A DNA stretch of 64,000 nucleotides, taken from assembly GCA_020831485.1 (NCBI GenBank), contig JAFIGG010000003.1:98663-162662 (forward strand). Reading direction: 5' to 3'. The translations under genes were made by a program, and so were the position numbers. Below the pieces are notes generated by a model that saw only the letters and a program-made list of their open reading frames with translations, was not told where the DNA came from and made no database searches. Each line of letters begins with the position of its first letter. Position 1 is the stretch's first letter. Of the stretch, positions 1 through 8,705 are shown piece by piece. The DNA comes from Opitutales bacterium (GTDB lineage: Bacteria; Verrucomicrobiota; Verrucomicrobiia; Opitutales; Oceanipulchritudinaceae).

Positions 1-2
1 CA

Positions 3-1220
3 AACGGAGGTATTGATGTCCTTGCCCAGTCGATTGTGGCAGAGGGCAGCGAAATTGCTTCTGTGACCGGAAATATCCGGATTCGCAGTGCCGGCGGTCT
101 GAGTCTGGACGCAGAGTCAAGCGTGGTTGCCACGCTCGGCGCTATCTACCTGCAGAGTGCCAATGAACTTGAAGTTTCCACTGTTGAAGCACAGGGACAA
201 CTTCAGTTGATTGCCGGTGGCAGTGTGCTTTCAAACGCGGCGGGTGATTCGGATAAAGCCATTCGTGGTGAGGACGTTCGCATTCGCGCGGGTGGCTCAA
301 TTGGCAGTGGAGAAAGCCCCTTGATTGTGGATTCCGAACGCCTTGATCTTGAAGCCGGAGACGGCTTGAACCTCCGTAGTCTGAGCGGCCTGTCAGTTGG
401 CGCTTACGGTCTGAGCGTCGAAACTCAAGCCGGTGAAACCCTGCGCATTGAAGTCGCCGGCGGAGCCCTCAGCAGTAACGGTGGCACAATTACAGACCGT
501 GGGACTGGCACCTTCGTTTTGGAAAGCTCGGGAACACTGGAGATCAACACTTTGGTCCGGAGTGTCGGAGGAAGCATCCGCATCGTTGCCGAACGAATCA
601 CCCACAACGGCTCCGCAAGCGCTGTGATTGAAGCGCCTCAGGGCGGAATTGAACTTGTTGCTCAGTCTGGCATCGGATCTGAAAGCAATCCGCTTTATTT
701 TCTCGCACCTGACATCCGCGCATACTCTACCACTGGTATACTGAACCTGTATGGCCTGGGCTCGACCCGGATAGGCGGTGAGGGTGTTTGGATCGGCGGT
801 GGCAATGGTCTGCTCCAACTGCGCCTCGCTTCCGGTAATCTTTCGGTGCATAGTGACCTACGTCACTTTGGAAGCGGTCGTATGAGGATTGAGGTGCTTG
901 CGGGGTCGCTGCAAATGAATGCTTCCGGTCACATTTCCACCACCACAGGGAACCTGAATATTGTCGCGCAGAGCGATATCCGCGTCGCCCGTATCGGCAG
1001 TGCCAATGGAAATATTGTAATGGAAAGCCTCGGTGGATCGATTCGTCGGATCGATGCTGCTATCACCGGTGGAAATCTGATATCGGCCCGCAGCCCAGTC
1101 CTCCGTCTGGTTGGCATTGCTGAACTAACTGTTGACGCGGATGTGGTTAATGTAAATGGTTCTGATATCTTCCGGCGGAATGCTCCGTTCATTCAACTCT
1201 ATCTTGTTTTTAGCTCATGA
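3..1220 (+). CDS. Partial beta-helix/filamentous-haemagglutinin-like surface protein (N-terminus outside window)
   Basis: The reading frame is already open at base 3 and continues through the GTG at 36, so this is the C-terminal part of a longer protein. The visible ~405 residues are low-complexity, Gly/Ser/Ala-rich and built from short strands of the type G-G-S-I-R, G-N-I-V, A-G-G-S, the look of a right-handed parallel beta-helix as in filamentous haemagglutinin or autotransporter passengers. No membrane anchor or barrel follows at its C-terminus. Its stop overlaps the next start (ATGA at 1217-1220), so the genes are translationally coupled, and a separate outer-membrane barrel gene lies two genes downstream. 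I infer a secreted or surface-attached structural protein. The family is judged from composition only, so adhesin is a guess. Confidence 0.75.
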   Translation, partial: NGGIDVLAQSIVAEGSEIASVTGNIRIRSAGGLSLDAESSVVATLGAIYLQSANELEVSTVEAQGQLQLIAGGSVLSNAAGDSDKAIRGEDVRIRAGGSIGSGESPLIVDSERLDLEAGDGLNLRSLSGLSVGAYGLSVETQAGETLRIEVAGGALSSNGGTITDRGTGTFVLESSGTLEINTLVRSVGGSIRIVAERITHNGSASAVIEAPQGGIELVAQSGIGSESNPLYFLAPDIRAYSTTGILNLYGLGSTRIGGEGVWIGGGNGLLQLRLASGNLSVHSDLRHFGSGRMRIEVLAGSLQMNASGHISTTTGNLNIVAQSDIRVARIGSANGNIVMESLGGSIRRIDAAITGGNLISARSPVLRLVGIAELTVDADVVNVNGSDIFRRNAPFIQLYLVFSS

Positions 1221-2368
1221 TCTCTGCACGAGCAACTGTCTTCAGCCTTATTATCCTCGCCGCTTTTATGCTTTCCAAGCCACTCCTGGTGGCGGATTGG
1301 GAAAGAACCATATCCAGTGATATAGTGGCTCATGTCGCTGCGGAAACTCCTTCCGGCTATTTTTTATTCACTTGGGACGATGTGATAATGCGGGCGCCTG
1401 CCTTGGATGAGACCCTTGTTTCCGTCCACGATTCTTCCGAGCGCCTGAACGCTATTGGGCATGACAGTGGCAGCACTGTGGTTGCCGTTGGTAACAACGG
1501 GCATATTGTCTATTCGACCAATGGTGGTGACAGCTGGCAGACTGCAAGCCTTGCCGCGCCGCTTCTGGGAGACCTCCACGGTGTTGCCTACGGCGGAGGC
1601 AACTGGGTTGCCGTAGGCAGTGGTGCCGATGGAATGGCCGTTCTGCGGTCGACTGATGGCGGAAGCAACTGGACTCAGGAGAACAGCCCGGGTGAAGGCG
1701 AACTCAAAGGTGTCGCCTGGAATGGCAGCAGTTTCTACGCAGGCGGTGGTTACCTTTTTGATGGAATCCTGCTGACGTCGAGTAACGGTTCAAGCTGGAC
1801 CCCCGCCTCGGTAGATGGTGATTTTGGCCTGTTAAACTTTGTGGTGTCAGACAGTGCCGGAGCGATCCTGGCGGGCGGAGAGGAAGCAAGCCTAGTGCGC
1901 TCGGAGGCCGCCGGCGCCAACTTGGCGGCCATGCAAGCAGATGTTTCAGGTGACCTGACCACGGCGGTGACTGTAGCCAACGGACACTGGCTGGTAGGAG
2001 GCCCGGAGCTGATTGTACTTGAGGTGATGGCGGGGCAGACCCCGGTTCTGATTCACGGTCCTGCGGACGGGGCTGAATCCGTGGACGCCCTTGTGATTTC
2101 CGGACCAAATAGCTATATCATCTTCGGGAATTTTATCGACCTGTTTCGACCCTTAAATCTTGTGGTTGATTGGGGTGGCTCTTCCGGAACCGTTTCGATT
2201 CGAGTTTCCAACTTGATCTGGGGTGACGGATACATTCTGCAACGCAGTGGAAACCTTTCGGACTGGTCTGATTACCAGTCCTTCACTGCAAGCGGGCTCA
2301 CTCAGACCTGGAATCTTTCCGTTCCTGAGGGGCAACAATCTTACTTCTATCGGGTCGTTCCCGAGTGA
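1217..2368 (+). CDS. Exported Asp-box/beta-propeller protein with C-terminal 'L-Q-R-S' module
   Basis: 383 aa. An N-terminal signal peptide is visible (hydrophobic stretch after MISARAT, cleavage likely near residue 25). Residues ~85-200 hold three Asp-box-like repeats (STNGGDSW, STDGGSNW, SSNGSSW), as in sialidase or YCF48-type propellers. The C-terminal ~80 residues contain YILQRSGNLSDWSDY and end in FYRVVPE, a small beta module common at the end of secreted Verrucomicrobiota proteins (established style, not a named family). The start overlaps the preceding gene by 4 bp (ATGA) and 27 bp separate it from the barrel gene, so an operon is likely. No catalytic residues can be assigned; a structural or binding role at the cell surface is inferred. 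Confidence 0.75.
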   Translation: MISARATVFSLIILAAFMLSKPLLVADWERTISSDIVAHVAAETPSGYFLFTWDDVIMRAPALDETLVSVHDSSERLNAIGHDSGSTVVAVGNNGHIVYSTNGGDSWQTASLAAPLLGDLHGVAYGGGNWVAVGSGADGMAVLRSTDGGSNWTQENSPGEGELKGVAWNGSSFYAGGGYLFDGILLTSSNGSSWTPASVDGDFGLLNFVVSDSAGAILAGGEEASLVRSEAAGANLAAMQADVSGDLTTAVTVANGHWLVGGPELIVLEVMAGQTPVLIHGPADGAESVDALVISGPNSYIIFGNFIDLFRPLNLVVDWGGSSGTVSIRVSNLIWGDGYILQRSGNLSDWSDYQSFTASGLTQTWNLSVPEGQQSYFYRVVPE

Positions 2369-2395
2369 TTTAATACATCGATCTTTTAAAATATC

Positions 2396-3382
2396 ATGCA
2401 AAAGCTGTTAATCCTCTCTGGCTTTGTTTTGGGTGCACTGGCTGCGGATGCGCAAATTTCTAATTTTGACAGTTTAAACGGCTATACCTCGGGTATTGAA
2501 AACCGTTTAACCTTGGTTCGGGATCGTGGTTTAGAGCCGATTCGAAGTGTCTCTGAGAGTGAATTCTACTTTAATCTGGGTTACATGGACCAGAAGGTGG
2601 ACCCTGTAGATGAGCGCATCCGCCGGGATATGAGTTCTTCCCAAGCGATGATCGGGTATCAGTGGAGTCAGGGAACCTGGGCATTTGGGCTGAACCTGAA
2701 TTACGACCGGACCAACACCGACTATACAGAATTGGATTCACCTTCTCCGACGCCTACCAGTGGCCGCGTAAAGGGGACTGGGTATCAGTTGGCCTTGCAT
2801 ACGCAAAGTTCAGTCGGGGTTTTCCATTTTGGTCTTGAGGCAGGTCTTGGCAAGGCAGATTACGATGCCACCCGACGGAGTGATGCGGGTTCTTCGACTG
2901 CCGATTTCGATTCGGATGGCAGCTTTGCAACGCTGCGCCTGGAATACCACCTAGGGTTTGAAAACGGTTGGACCATGATTCCCTTTGCCGCTTTTACCAC
3001 CGCCCGGATGAAGGCGGATGGTTTTGCCGAGGCGGGTGGATCGCCCGATCGCCGTGTTATTCAGGATTTCAGCATCCGTGAGCACCTGGGGCTTTTCGGA
3101 GTGAGTTTCAGGGCGGATTGGGGCAATGTCAGGCCGCTTTTTTCAGTCGCTTGGATTGAGCGACTCAGCAGCGATGACTTTGAGCTCACCAGTACGGCTC
3201 CCGGTGGCTCCAACCTAGCTTCCGGGACGGTTCAGTTTCCCTATTCCGGCCTTCTGGCCATCCAGGTCGCATTTGATTTTGATTTGTCGCAAAACTGGCA
3301 ACTGACCCCGGAAATCCGTTTCCTGAGCGGAGGGGACGAGACCAGCTGGCGGACGGGCCTTGGCCTTCGTTATCACTTTTGA
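2396..3382 (+). CDS. Autotransporter-type outer-membrane beta-barrel protein
   Basis: 328 aa with a short signal peptide (MQKLLILSGFVLGALAADAQ). From about residue 55 on the sequence alternates polar and hydrophobic/aromatic residues in strand-length pieces separated by charged turns, and the last residues are LGLRYHF. A terminal Phe with alternating hydrophobics is the BAM-recognition signature of outer-membrane barrels. The length matches an autotransporter beta-domain (about 250-280 aa) with a small N-terminal extension and no passenger. It is the third gene of a co-directional cluster with a beta-helix protein and a propeller protein, so it may act as a dedicated pore or anchor for them (inference). 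A stand-alone porin-like protein is the alternative. Confidence 0.75.
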   Translation: MQKLLILSGFVLGALAADAQISNFDSLNGYTSGIENRLTLVRDRGLEPIRSVSESEFYFNLGYMDQKVDPVDERIRRDMSSSQAMIGYQWSQGTWAFGLNLNYDRTNTDYTELDSPSPTPTSGRVKGTGYQLALHTQSSVGVFHFGLEAGLGKADYDATRRSDAGSSTADFDSDGSFATLRLEYHLGFENGWTMIPFAAFTTARMKADGFAEAGGSPDRRVIQDFSIREHLGLFGVSFRADWGNVRPLFSVAWIERLSSDDFELTSTAPGGSNLASGTVQFPYSGLLAIQVAFDFDLSQNWQLTPEIRFLSGGDETSWRTGLGLRYHF

Positions 3383-3405
3383 CGCGAGGTCTTTGCCTCT
3401 GCAAG

Positions 3406-4491
3406 TCAATGGCTACTGACTACCGGACTGCTTGACTCTTCCAGCTCTGCTTCTGTCTGAAGTACCACAGCTGGCTCAAGAGCTGCCAACAAAGCCTGGT
3501 CGCCCACTTGGAAGGCTGTGCGGTTGTCCGTATGCACGGTCCACTCCCGGTCTGGGAAGCGCACCTGATAGGTGATGTCATGACCCTTGAATGCACGCCC
3601 AACAACCTGTCCGGATGGGCGTTTGGCCTTGGGGTCTGGCGGAATGAGTGTCAGGTGCTCGGGTCGTAGCGAGATCTGAACCTTGCCCCAGGCCGTGCGG
3701 TTCAGGCGTAGGCGCCCCAGTGGGGTTTCGGCCATGCAGCCGGTGGCCTTGCCTTCGATTAAATTCGTTCGACCCAGAAATCGGGCGACAAACTCTGTGC
3801 GCGGGGTGTTGTAGACTTCTTCGGGGCTGCCGATTTGCTCGATTTTGCCATCCCGCATCACCGCCACCCGGTCCGCGAATGAAAGAGCTTCTTCCTGATC
3901 GTGGGTGACTAGCACAGTCGTCATTTTTGCCTGGTGCAAAAGGCTGCGGACTTCCGCGCGGGTGCTCTCCCGCAAAACAGGATCCAAACTGGAAAAGGGC
4001 TCATCCATCAGAATGAGATTCGGCTGTGTTACCAATGTCCTGGCAAGGGCCACACGCTGTTGCTGGCCTCCAGACAGCGTTTGCGGCGCAGAGTCCTCAC
4101 AGTGATCCAAGCCGACCAGCGCCAGCACTGCCTTGGCCCGTCTCAGCTTTTCCGCCTTGTCTACCCCTTTGAGTCCAAACATGACGTTCTGGACCACGTT
4201 GAGATGGGCGAACAGGGCGTAGTCTTGAAATACGATCCCAACGTTGCGTTTCTCGGGCGGTATGGTTTTTGCAGGGGACTCTACCAGCTGCCCATGCAGA
4301 CGGATCGAACCTTGATCGGCCCGCTCAAATCCGGCTATCAACCTGAGTGTAGTCGTCTTGCCACAGCCACTGGGCCCCAGCAAGGCGAAGATTTCGCCCG
4401 CTTGTACCTCGAGATCGATCGAGTCGACCGCCGGGTAGCGACCATTGGCGAACTTCTTGGCGAGGTGGCTGATTGTTAGCAGAGCTTCCAT
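3406..4491 (-). CDS. fbpC: Ferric iron ABC transporter ATP-binding protein (FbpC-type)
   Basis: 361 aa. ATPase motifs are complete: Walker A GPSGCGKTT (residues ~39-47), Q-loop at FQDYALF, signature LSGGQQQRVALA, Walker B LILMDEPFSSLD and switch His in VTHDQEEAL. The C-terminal ~110 residues form a TOBE-like regulatory region (SLRPEHL motif), as in the FbpC/PotA/CysA importer class. The start ATG overlaps the permease stop (TAATG at 4489-4493), giving tight coupling in an fbpA-fbpB-fbpC operon. It supplies ATP hydrolysis for uptake of periplasmic Fe3+. Substrate is inferred from the neighbouring FbpA-type binding protein with its Tyr pair and from the Fur-like box upstream of fbpA; the ATPase alone cannot distinguish iron from other oxyanion or metal cargos. 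Confidence 0.9.
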   Translation of the reverse strand: MEALLTISHLAKKFANGRYPAVDSIDLEVQAGEIFALLGPSGCGKTTTLRLIAGFERADQGSIRLHGQLVESPAKTIPPEKRNVGIVFQDYALFAHLNVVQNVMFGLKGVDKAEKLRRAKAVLALVGLDHCEDSAPQTLSGGQQQRVALARTLVTQPNLILMDEPFSSLDPVLRESTRAEVRSLLHQAKMTTVLVTHDQEEALSFADRVAVMRDGKIEQIGSPEEVYNTPRTEFVARFLGRTNLIEGKATGCMAETPLGRLRLNRTAWGKVQISLRPEHLTLIPPDPKAKRPSGQVVGRAFKGHDITYQVRFPDREWTVHTDNRTAFQVGDQALLAALEPAVVLQTEAELEESSSPVVSSH

Positions 4492-6068
4492 TAGAGACGT
4501 TTTTCCCTTAACATCAGGAAACCAACAAAGAATAGCGAAAACAGCAAAAGTGCAAGTGCGTGGGGAGCTGCTTCCGCATACATTCCTTCATTCGACAGAT
4601 CCCATATGTTTACTGCCAAGGGACTAAAGCCCCAGGGCGATAGGATATAGGTGATGGGCAACTCTTTCATCACGGATAGGAATACGAAGGCGATCCCGGC
4701 AATCAGCCCCTTGAAAAGCAGGGGAAATGTGGCCCTGAAGAAAGCAGTGAAAGGATTGCACCCGAGCGAACGGGCCGCTTCCTCCAGGCGGGGCGAGGCT
4801 TGGTAAAGCGCGCTGCGGATGGGGCCCATGCACTCTGCCAGGAAATGCAGGGCGTAAATCGCCACTAGCAGAAACAGGGTTTGGTAGAGAAAGGGTAGCA
4901 GGTAGAGCGATAAAAAGGCAGCAGACAGCGCCAGCGCAAGGGGAGGCATCGCATAGCCAAAATAGGCGGTGCGCTCGAGGCCCCGGCTGATTCCCGACGG
5001 ATACCGCACACCCAGATAGGCGAGGGGGAGTGCCGCCGCACCGGCGAGAAAGGCTGCGGGAATAGCAACCGTCAATGAATCACCTACCGCAGCGGCAACG
5101 CGGCCGATTTCATTGACAGGCGGAAATTCGATCAGCCAGAAAAAGATGGCGAAGAGGGGAGCGAGCAGCGAAATGGAGATGACGACGGCCACAAAAGGCC
5201 CTGCGAGCCAGCGGGTCCAGCCAAGGACGTGTAATTGAGCCGTTCGGTTGGTGCCTCCGCCAACCCGGTAGAGGTTGACCTTGCCCAGAAGGCGCAGCTC
5301 GATCCACAGCAATACAGCCGTGATAAGGATCAAGAGCAGGGCTAAGCCCGCTGCAGTCCGGCGATCCATAAGATTTTGGTATTGTACAAAGATGGCCTGA
5401 CTGAAGGTCTCGTAGCGCATCAGCGTCACCGACCCGAAATCACCTAGAACATACAGGACAATAATAAGGCAGCCCGCCAGATAGCCTGGCCGGCACTGGG
5501 GAAGAATGACCTGAAAAAAGACTCCAGCGGGCCGGCGGCCCAGACTGCGGGCCGCATCTTCCTGAGAAGGGTCCATGCCCAGCAAGGCTGAGCGCAGATT
5601 CAGGAACAGGTAGGGGAAGGCGTAGAGGCTGATTGCAATCAGAGCCCCCCAGTAGCCGGAGATGCGCGGAAAACCCCAGCCTGTTAATCGGTTGATGATG
5701 CCATAATCACCACCCAGACTGAGCAATGCCCAGGCCATTATATAGCCCGGAATCGCCAGCGGAAGGATGCAAAGCAGTGATAGCAGGCGCGAGCGGGCGA
5801 AGGTGGTTCGGGTTGTCAACCAGGCGAGCGGAAAGGCAATGATGGTTGTTACCGCGATAACGCCGATGGCGAGGCGTGTGGTGTTCCATAGCAGATCGAG
5901 GGTGCGTGGACGCCAGAGAACTTCCATCAGTGAATCGATGCCCCCTTCAAAGGCCCGCCAGACCAGGTAGGCGATCGTGAAACTCAGGCAGAAAGCAACG
6001 ACGCCCGCCGGAAATACAAAATACCATGGCGGGCGGTTGGAAATGGTTTTCCAGTTTGTCTGTGACAC
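4491..6068 (-). CDS. fbpB: Ferric iron ABC transporter permease, fused double-domain (FbpB-type)
   Basis: 525 aa, about 12 membrane segments arranged as two homologous halves, each with an EAA-type coupling loop: DAARSLGRRPAGVF near residue 190 and EAARSLGCNPFTAF near residue 435. This two-in-one architecture and length are typical of FbpB/ThiP-like iron permeases, so a single gene supplies both transmembrane halves. It lies 13 bp downstream of fbpA and overlaps fbpC by one base. The N-terminus (MSQTNWKTISNRPPWYF) is cytoplasmic and short. It forms the inner-membrane channel for Fe3+ delivered by FbpA. Thiamine (ThiP) is the main family alternative, made unlikely by the FbpA-type partner. Confidence 0.9.
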   Translation of the reverse strand: MSQTNWKTISNRPPWYFVFPAGVVAFCLSFTIAYLVWRAFEGGIDSLMEVLWRPRTLDLLWNTTRLAIGVIAVTTIIAFPLAWLTTRTTFARSRLLSLLCILPLAIPGYIMAWALLSLGGDYGIINRLTGWGFPRISGYWGALIAISLYAFPYLFLNLRSALLGMDPSQEDAARSLGRRPAGVFFQVILPQCRPGYLAGCLIIVLYVLGDFGSVTLMRYETFSQAIFVQYQNLMDRRTAAGLALLLILITAVLLWIELRLLGKVNLYRVGGGTNRTAQLHVLGWTRWLAGPFVAVVISISLLAPLFAIFFWLIEFPPVNEIGRVAAAVGDSLTVAIPAAFLAGAAALPLAYLGVRYPSGISRGLERTAYFGYAMPPLALALSAAFLSLYLLPFLYQTLFLLVAIYALHFLAECMGPIRSALYQASPRLEEAARSLGCNPFTAFFRATFPLLFKGLIAGIAFVFLSVMKELPITYILSPWGFSPLAVNIWDLSNEGMYAEAAPHALALLLFSLFFVGFLMLREKRL

Positions 6069-6081
6069 TAGGAGAGAGAAT

Positions 6082-7101
6082 TCAGAGTAGATTCACCTCG
6101 CGCAAGAGCCGAATGGTTCCCTGGAGGTCTTCCAGACTGTCGAGTGAAATTTCCGGTCGAATCGCCTGCAGTTCGGCAGGAGTGGCCATACCGGGTAGTG
6201 GATCGATGTCATCCCGAACAGGATATTCGAACACTTTCTCGCTGAAGTACTGCTGCGCCTGGCGGTCGAGCAGGAAACGGATAAAGCGCTTGGCTTCTTC
6301 GCTGTTGCGGCTGGTTGCAAGCAGTCCGATCCCTGCGTAGTTCACCAGATTACCGGTTGAATCCGCTGTGAAGAACTGCTGCGCTACCGGGAAATTTGGA
6401 TCCCGCTCCTGGAAGCGATAGAGGTAGTAATGGTTGGTGATGGCCATATCGATCTCACCGGCAGCGATCGCCTGCAACAGTGAGGAGTTGTTTGGATAGG
6501 CTTGGGTATTATTGGCCCGCATTGCGCTCAGCCATTCGCGCGTGGCTGCTTCTCCCTCGAGTTGACGCATGGCCGTAATAAAACTCTGAAAGGATCCGTT
6601 GGACGGTGCCCAGCCGACGCGGCCACGCCACTGGCGATCAGTCAGGCCCTGGAGACTGTCAGGCAGGGCCTCGGCATCCACCCGGGTGCTCGAGTAGGTC
6701 AATACGCGGGCGCGGCCACTGGTGGCCACCCAATTACCGTTTTCATTGCGCAATGCCGGATCCAGCGGATCTGTCAGCTCGAAAGGAAGTTGCTGCAACA
6801 GCCCGCTGATACTGCCTAGGGCACCGGCATCCTGAGCCCAGAAGAGGTCTGCACGCGAGCGTCGGCCTTCTTCCTGCAAGGCGATTGCCAGTTGTGGCGT
6901 GCCGCCGAATCGAGCAAGCACACGAATGCCGGTTTCCGCCTCGAAAGCCTCAATAATGGGATCCACCAGGGCTTTGCTGCGTCCGGAATATAGGACCAGC
7001 TCTTGCGCGCTGAGAGGCAAGGCCACCAGCAACCCCGCGCCGGCCAAGAGCAAACGAATGGATCCTATGGTTTTGAATAGAAGCAGAAAGCCCAATTTCA
7101 T
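6082..7101 (-). CDS. fbpA: Periplasmic ferric iron-binding protein (FbpA-type)
   Basis: 339 aa. The N-terminal signal peptide ends around ALPLSAQ, and mature protein starts with ELVLYSGRSKALVDPIIEAFE, the typical opening of the FbpA/transferrin-like class. The tandem tyrosines that ligand Fe3+ in this family are present in NHYYLYRF (about residue 227). The C-terminal QAQQYFSEKVFEYPV also matches family style. It is the first gene of fbpA-fbpB-fbpC. A Fur-like 7-1-7 box sits only 6 bases upstream of the ATG, so the transcript must have a very short leader or the promoter overlaps the box; no Shine-Dalgarno is visible. Role: captures Fe3+ in the periplasm and passes it to FbpB. Confidence 0.9.
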   Translation of the reverse strand: MKLGFLLLFKTIGSIRLLLAGAGLLVALPLSAQELVLYSGRSKALVDPIIEAFEAETGIRVLARFGGTPQLAIALQEEGRRSRADLFWAQDAGALGSISGLLQQLPFELTDPLDPALRNENGNWVATSGRARVLTYSSTRVDAEALPDSLQGLTDRQWRGRVGWAPSNGSFQSFITAMRQLEGEAATREWLSAMRANNTQAYPNNSSLLQAIAAGEIDMAITNHYYLYRFQERDPNFPVAQQFFTADSTGNLVNYAGIGLLATSRNSEEAKRFIRFLLDRQAQQYFSEKVFEYPVRDDIDPLPGMATPAELQAIRPEISLDSLEDLQGTIRLLREVNLL

Positions 7102-7107
7102 ATTAAT

Positions 7108-7122
7108 TGATATTGGATCTCA
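7108..7122 (-). promoter_or_regulatory. Fur-like box upstream of fbpA
   Basis: The plus strand reads TGATATTGGATCTCA. Against the 7-1-7 Fur consensus TGATAAT-N-ATTATCA it matches 10 of 14 positions. It lies immediately upstream of fbpA, as expected for iron repression. Related boxes lie at 57322-57336 and 61591-61605. Confidence 0.5.
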
Positions 7123-7167
7123 TTCTTGCGGCGTCAACTATTCAGTGCAGCTTTTAGCGCCTGCGGT

Positions 7168-8406
7168 CTACATCAGGTTTTTGTCATTCTCCGCTTTGAA
7201 GAAAACGGCGATGAGGATGACGACAAAAATACAGATGACTCCCGAGATGAAATAGATCATCAGCAGGTCCGGATGGCGCTCCGCCATGCTGCCCGCCCAG
7301 AGACTGCCGACAATGCGGGGCGCACCGACGATCACCATGGTGAACAGGCCCTGAATCGAATTGCGGAAACGGTCTCCGGCAATGCTGTTGAGGTAGAGCA
7401 CCGGGCCAACGTGGATGGCGATGATGATGGGGCCGTGGAGGATTTGCGTGATAATTGCCATTTCCGGCGTCGGAAATGCGGCAAGGGTGAGCATCCGCAG
7501 CGTTGTGGAGGCCATGCCGATGATCAGAATCCACTTCAACCCAATCGTCCTTATTGCCCAGCCCAGGCCCAGCAGGAAAAAGATTTCCAGAAATGCACCG
7601 ATGTTAAAAACCAGACCGGCTACCTGATCGCTGAACCCAACGGTCCGGGTCAGGTAGATCGGATAGAAGGCCATGTAGGCGGTGGTTGCTCCGTGGGCCA
7701 GAAACAGGGCGATACAGAAGACCAGAGTACGTCCCCTGAATAATACGGCCGCTGCGTCCAGGGTCGGCAGCCTGCGCTTGGGCTGCTTCTTGCCTTGGTC
7801 TTCTTCTTTGGCACCGGGATGAAAAGTAGGCAGGCGTCGGGTATTGAGAAAGCTCAACACAGCAAAGGCCGCAGTGGCGTAAAGGATGATTCCAACGCTG
7901 AAACCGGATTCGAGCAGGACGTAGATGACAAGGCTGGGGATGATGAAGCCTACGGTCCCCCAGATCCGAATCTGGTGATAGGGAGTGGTCGATTTTCCTT
8001 CTTCCAGGCGTTGTTTCTGCACCGTGAAGTTCATGCCATCGAGCAAGGGCAGCACCGACACGAAGAGGAATACGTGAATCCCGAAAAAGACGAAAGCCGC
8101 CCAGGGTGCGGCGAAATAGGCCATAGCCAGCATGCAGGCCGTGCTGCAGAGGAAGATCGTTCCGAGCAATTGGCGGCCGCTGATTTTGGTGTCCGCGATC
8201 GCCGTCATGACCACCGGCGAAAGCACCACCGAAACGGCTGCACCGGCCAGTAGCAGGCCGATGGTCGAGTCGCTGATGCCTAGCTCCTTGTTCAGATAGA
8301 TCGTCAGGTAGGGCATCAGCGATCCCATGATCGCATAGGAAAACAGGAACTGAAATCGGACCGGCAGAAAGTTATGCAGCCAATTGAAGAAAGTACTTGG
8401 GGTCAT
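7168..8406 (-). CDS. MFS transporter (LacY/nucleoside-symporter-like, MFS_1-like)
   Basis: 412 aa with about 12 hydrophobic segments in two blocks separated by a hydrophilic loop (residues ~205-220, GAKEEDQGKKQPKRR). N-terminal features (RFQFLFSYAIMGSLMPYLTIYL, then GLLLAGAAVSVVLSPVVMTAIAD) fit the MFS_1-like/3-phenylpropionate and LacY-related proton symporters. It sits alone between the iron importer and a divergently oriented peptidase gene, so there is no substrate clue. It is preceded by the paired hairpins at 8563-8637. Role: secondary uptake or efflux of a small organic solute across the inner membrane; the substrate is unknown. Confidence 0.8.
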   Translation of the reverse strand: MTPSTFFNWLHNFLPVRFQFLFSYAIMGSLMPYLTIYLNKELGISDSTIGLLLAGAAVSVVLSPVVMTAIADTKISGRQLLGTIFLCSTACMLAMAYFAAPWAAFVFFGIHVFLFVSVLPLLDGMNFTVQKQRLEEGKSTTPYHQIRIWGTVGFIIPSLVIYVLLESGFSVGIILYATAAFAVLSFLNTRRLPTFHPGAKEEDQGKKQPKRRLPTLDAAAVLFRGRTLVFCIALFLAHGATTAYMAFYPIYLTRTVGFSDQVAGLVFNIGAFLEIFFLLGLGWAIRTIGLKWILIIGMASTTLRMLTLAAFPTPEMAIITQILHGPIIIAIHVGPVLYLNSIAGDRFRNSIQGLFTMVIVGAPRIVGSLWAGSMAERHPDLLMIYFISGVICIFVVILIAVFFKAENDKNLM

Positions 8407-8562
8407 TCGTTGATGGAAGAAAAAGCACCCGAGCTGCTATTTCCCGGGTGCGCGTGCGTAAACCGTTCAACTTATGACCTCCAAATCGCTTCTGTCAAAG
8501 GGAAGGGCAAATTGCATCATCACAGATGTCCGTCTCCGTTTCACTACGCCGTGACGGGGTAG

Positions 8563-8583
8563 GGCCGTCTCGCCGAGACGGCC
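8563..8583. repeat. GC-rich perfect hairpin, 9-bp arms, GCC loop
   Basis: Arms GGCCGTCTC and GAGACGGCC flank a GCC loop. It sits in the ~300-bp gap between the divergent MFS and M14 genes. A second hairpin of the same construction lies 33 bp away at 8617. There is no T-tract, so a REP-like palindromic element is more likely than a terminator. The rest of the gap holds no recognisable gene. Confidence 0.7.
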
Positions 8584-8616
8584 GCTGGCCGAAGGCGGAA
8601 ACCTCTGACTATCCGC

Positions 8617-8637
8617 GGCGGTTTCGCCGAAACCGCC
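8617..8637. repeat. Second GC-rich hairpin, 9-bp arms, GCC loop
   Basis: Arms GGCGGTTTC and GAAACCGCC around GCC, the same length and the same TCGCCGA centre as the hairpin at 8563, with different outer arm sequence. The pair suggests a dispersed element whose arms covary to keep pairing. Confidence 0.7.
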
Positions 8638-8705
8638 CCACCATGGAGTCATAACTTCGTTTTCACTTTCCTTCTGCCCAAATCTAATTTGTCTCTTCCA
8701 CAGAC

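Noticed and set aside
8563..8637. Rho-independent terminators for the MFS or M14 genes
   Set aside because: No T-run on either strand, and the location is upstream of both divergent genes.
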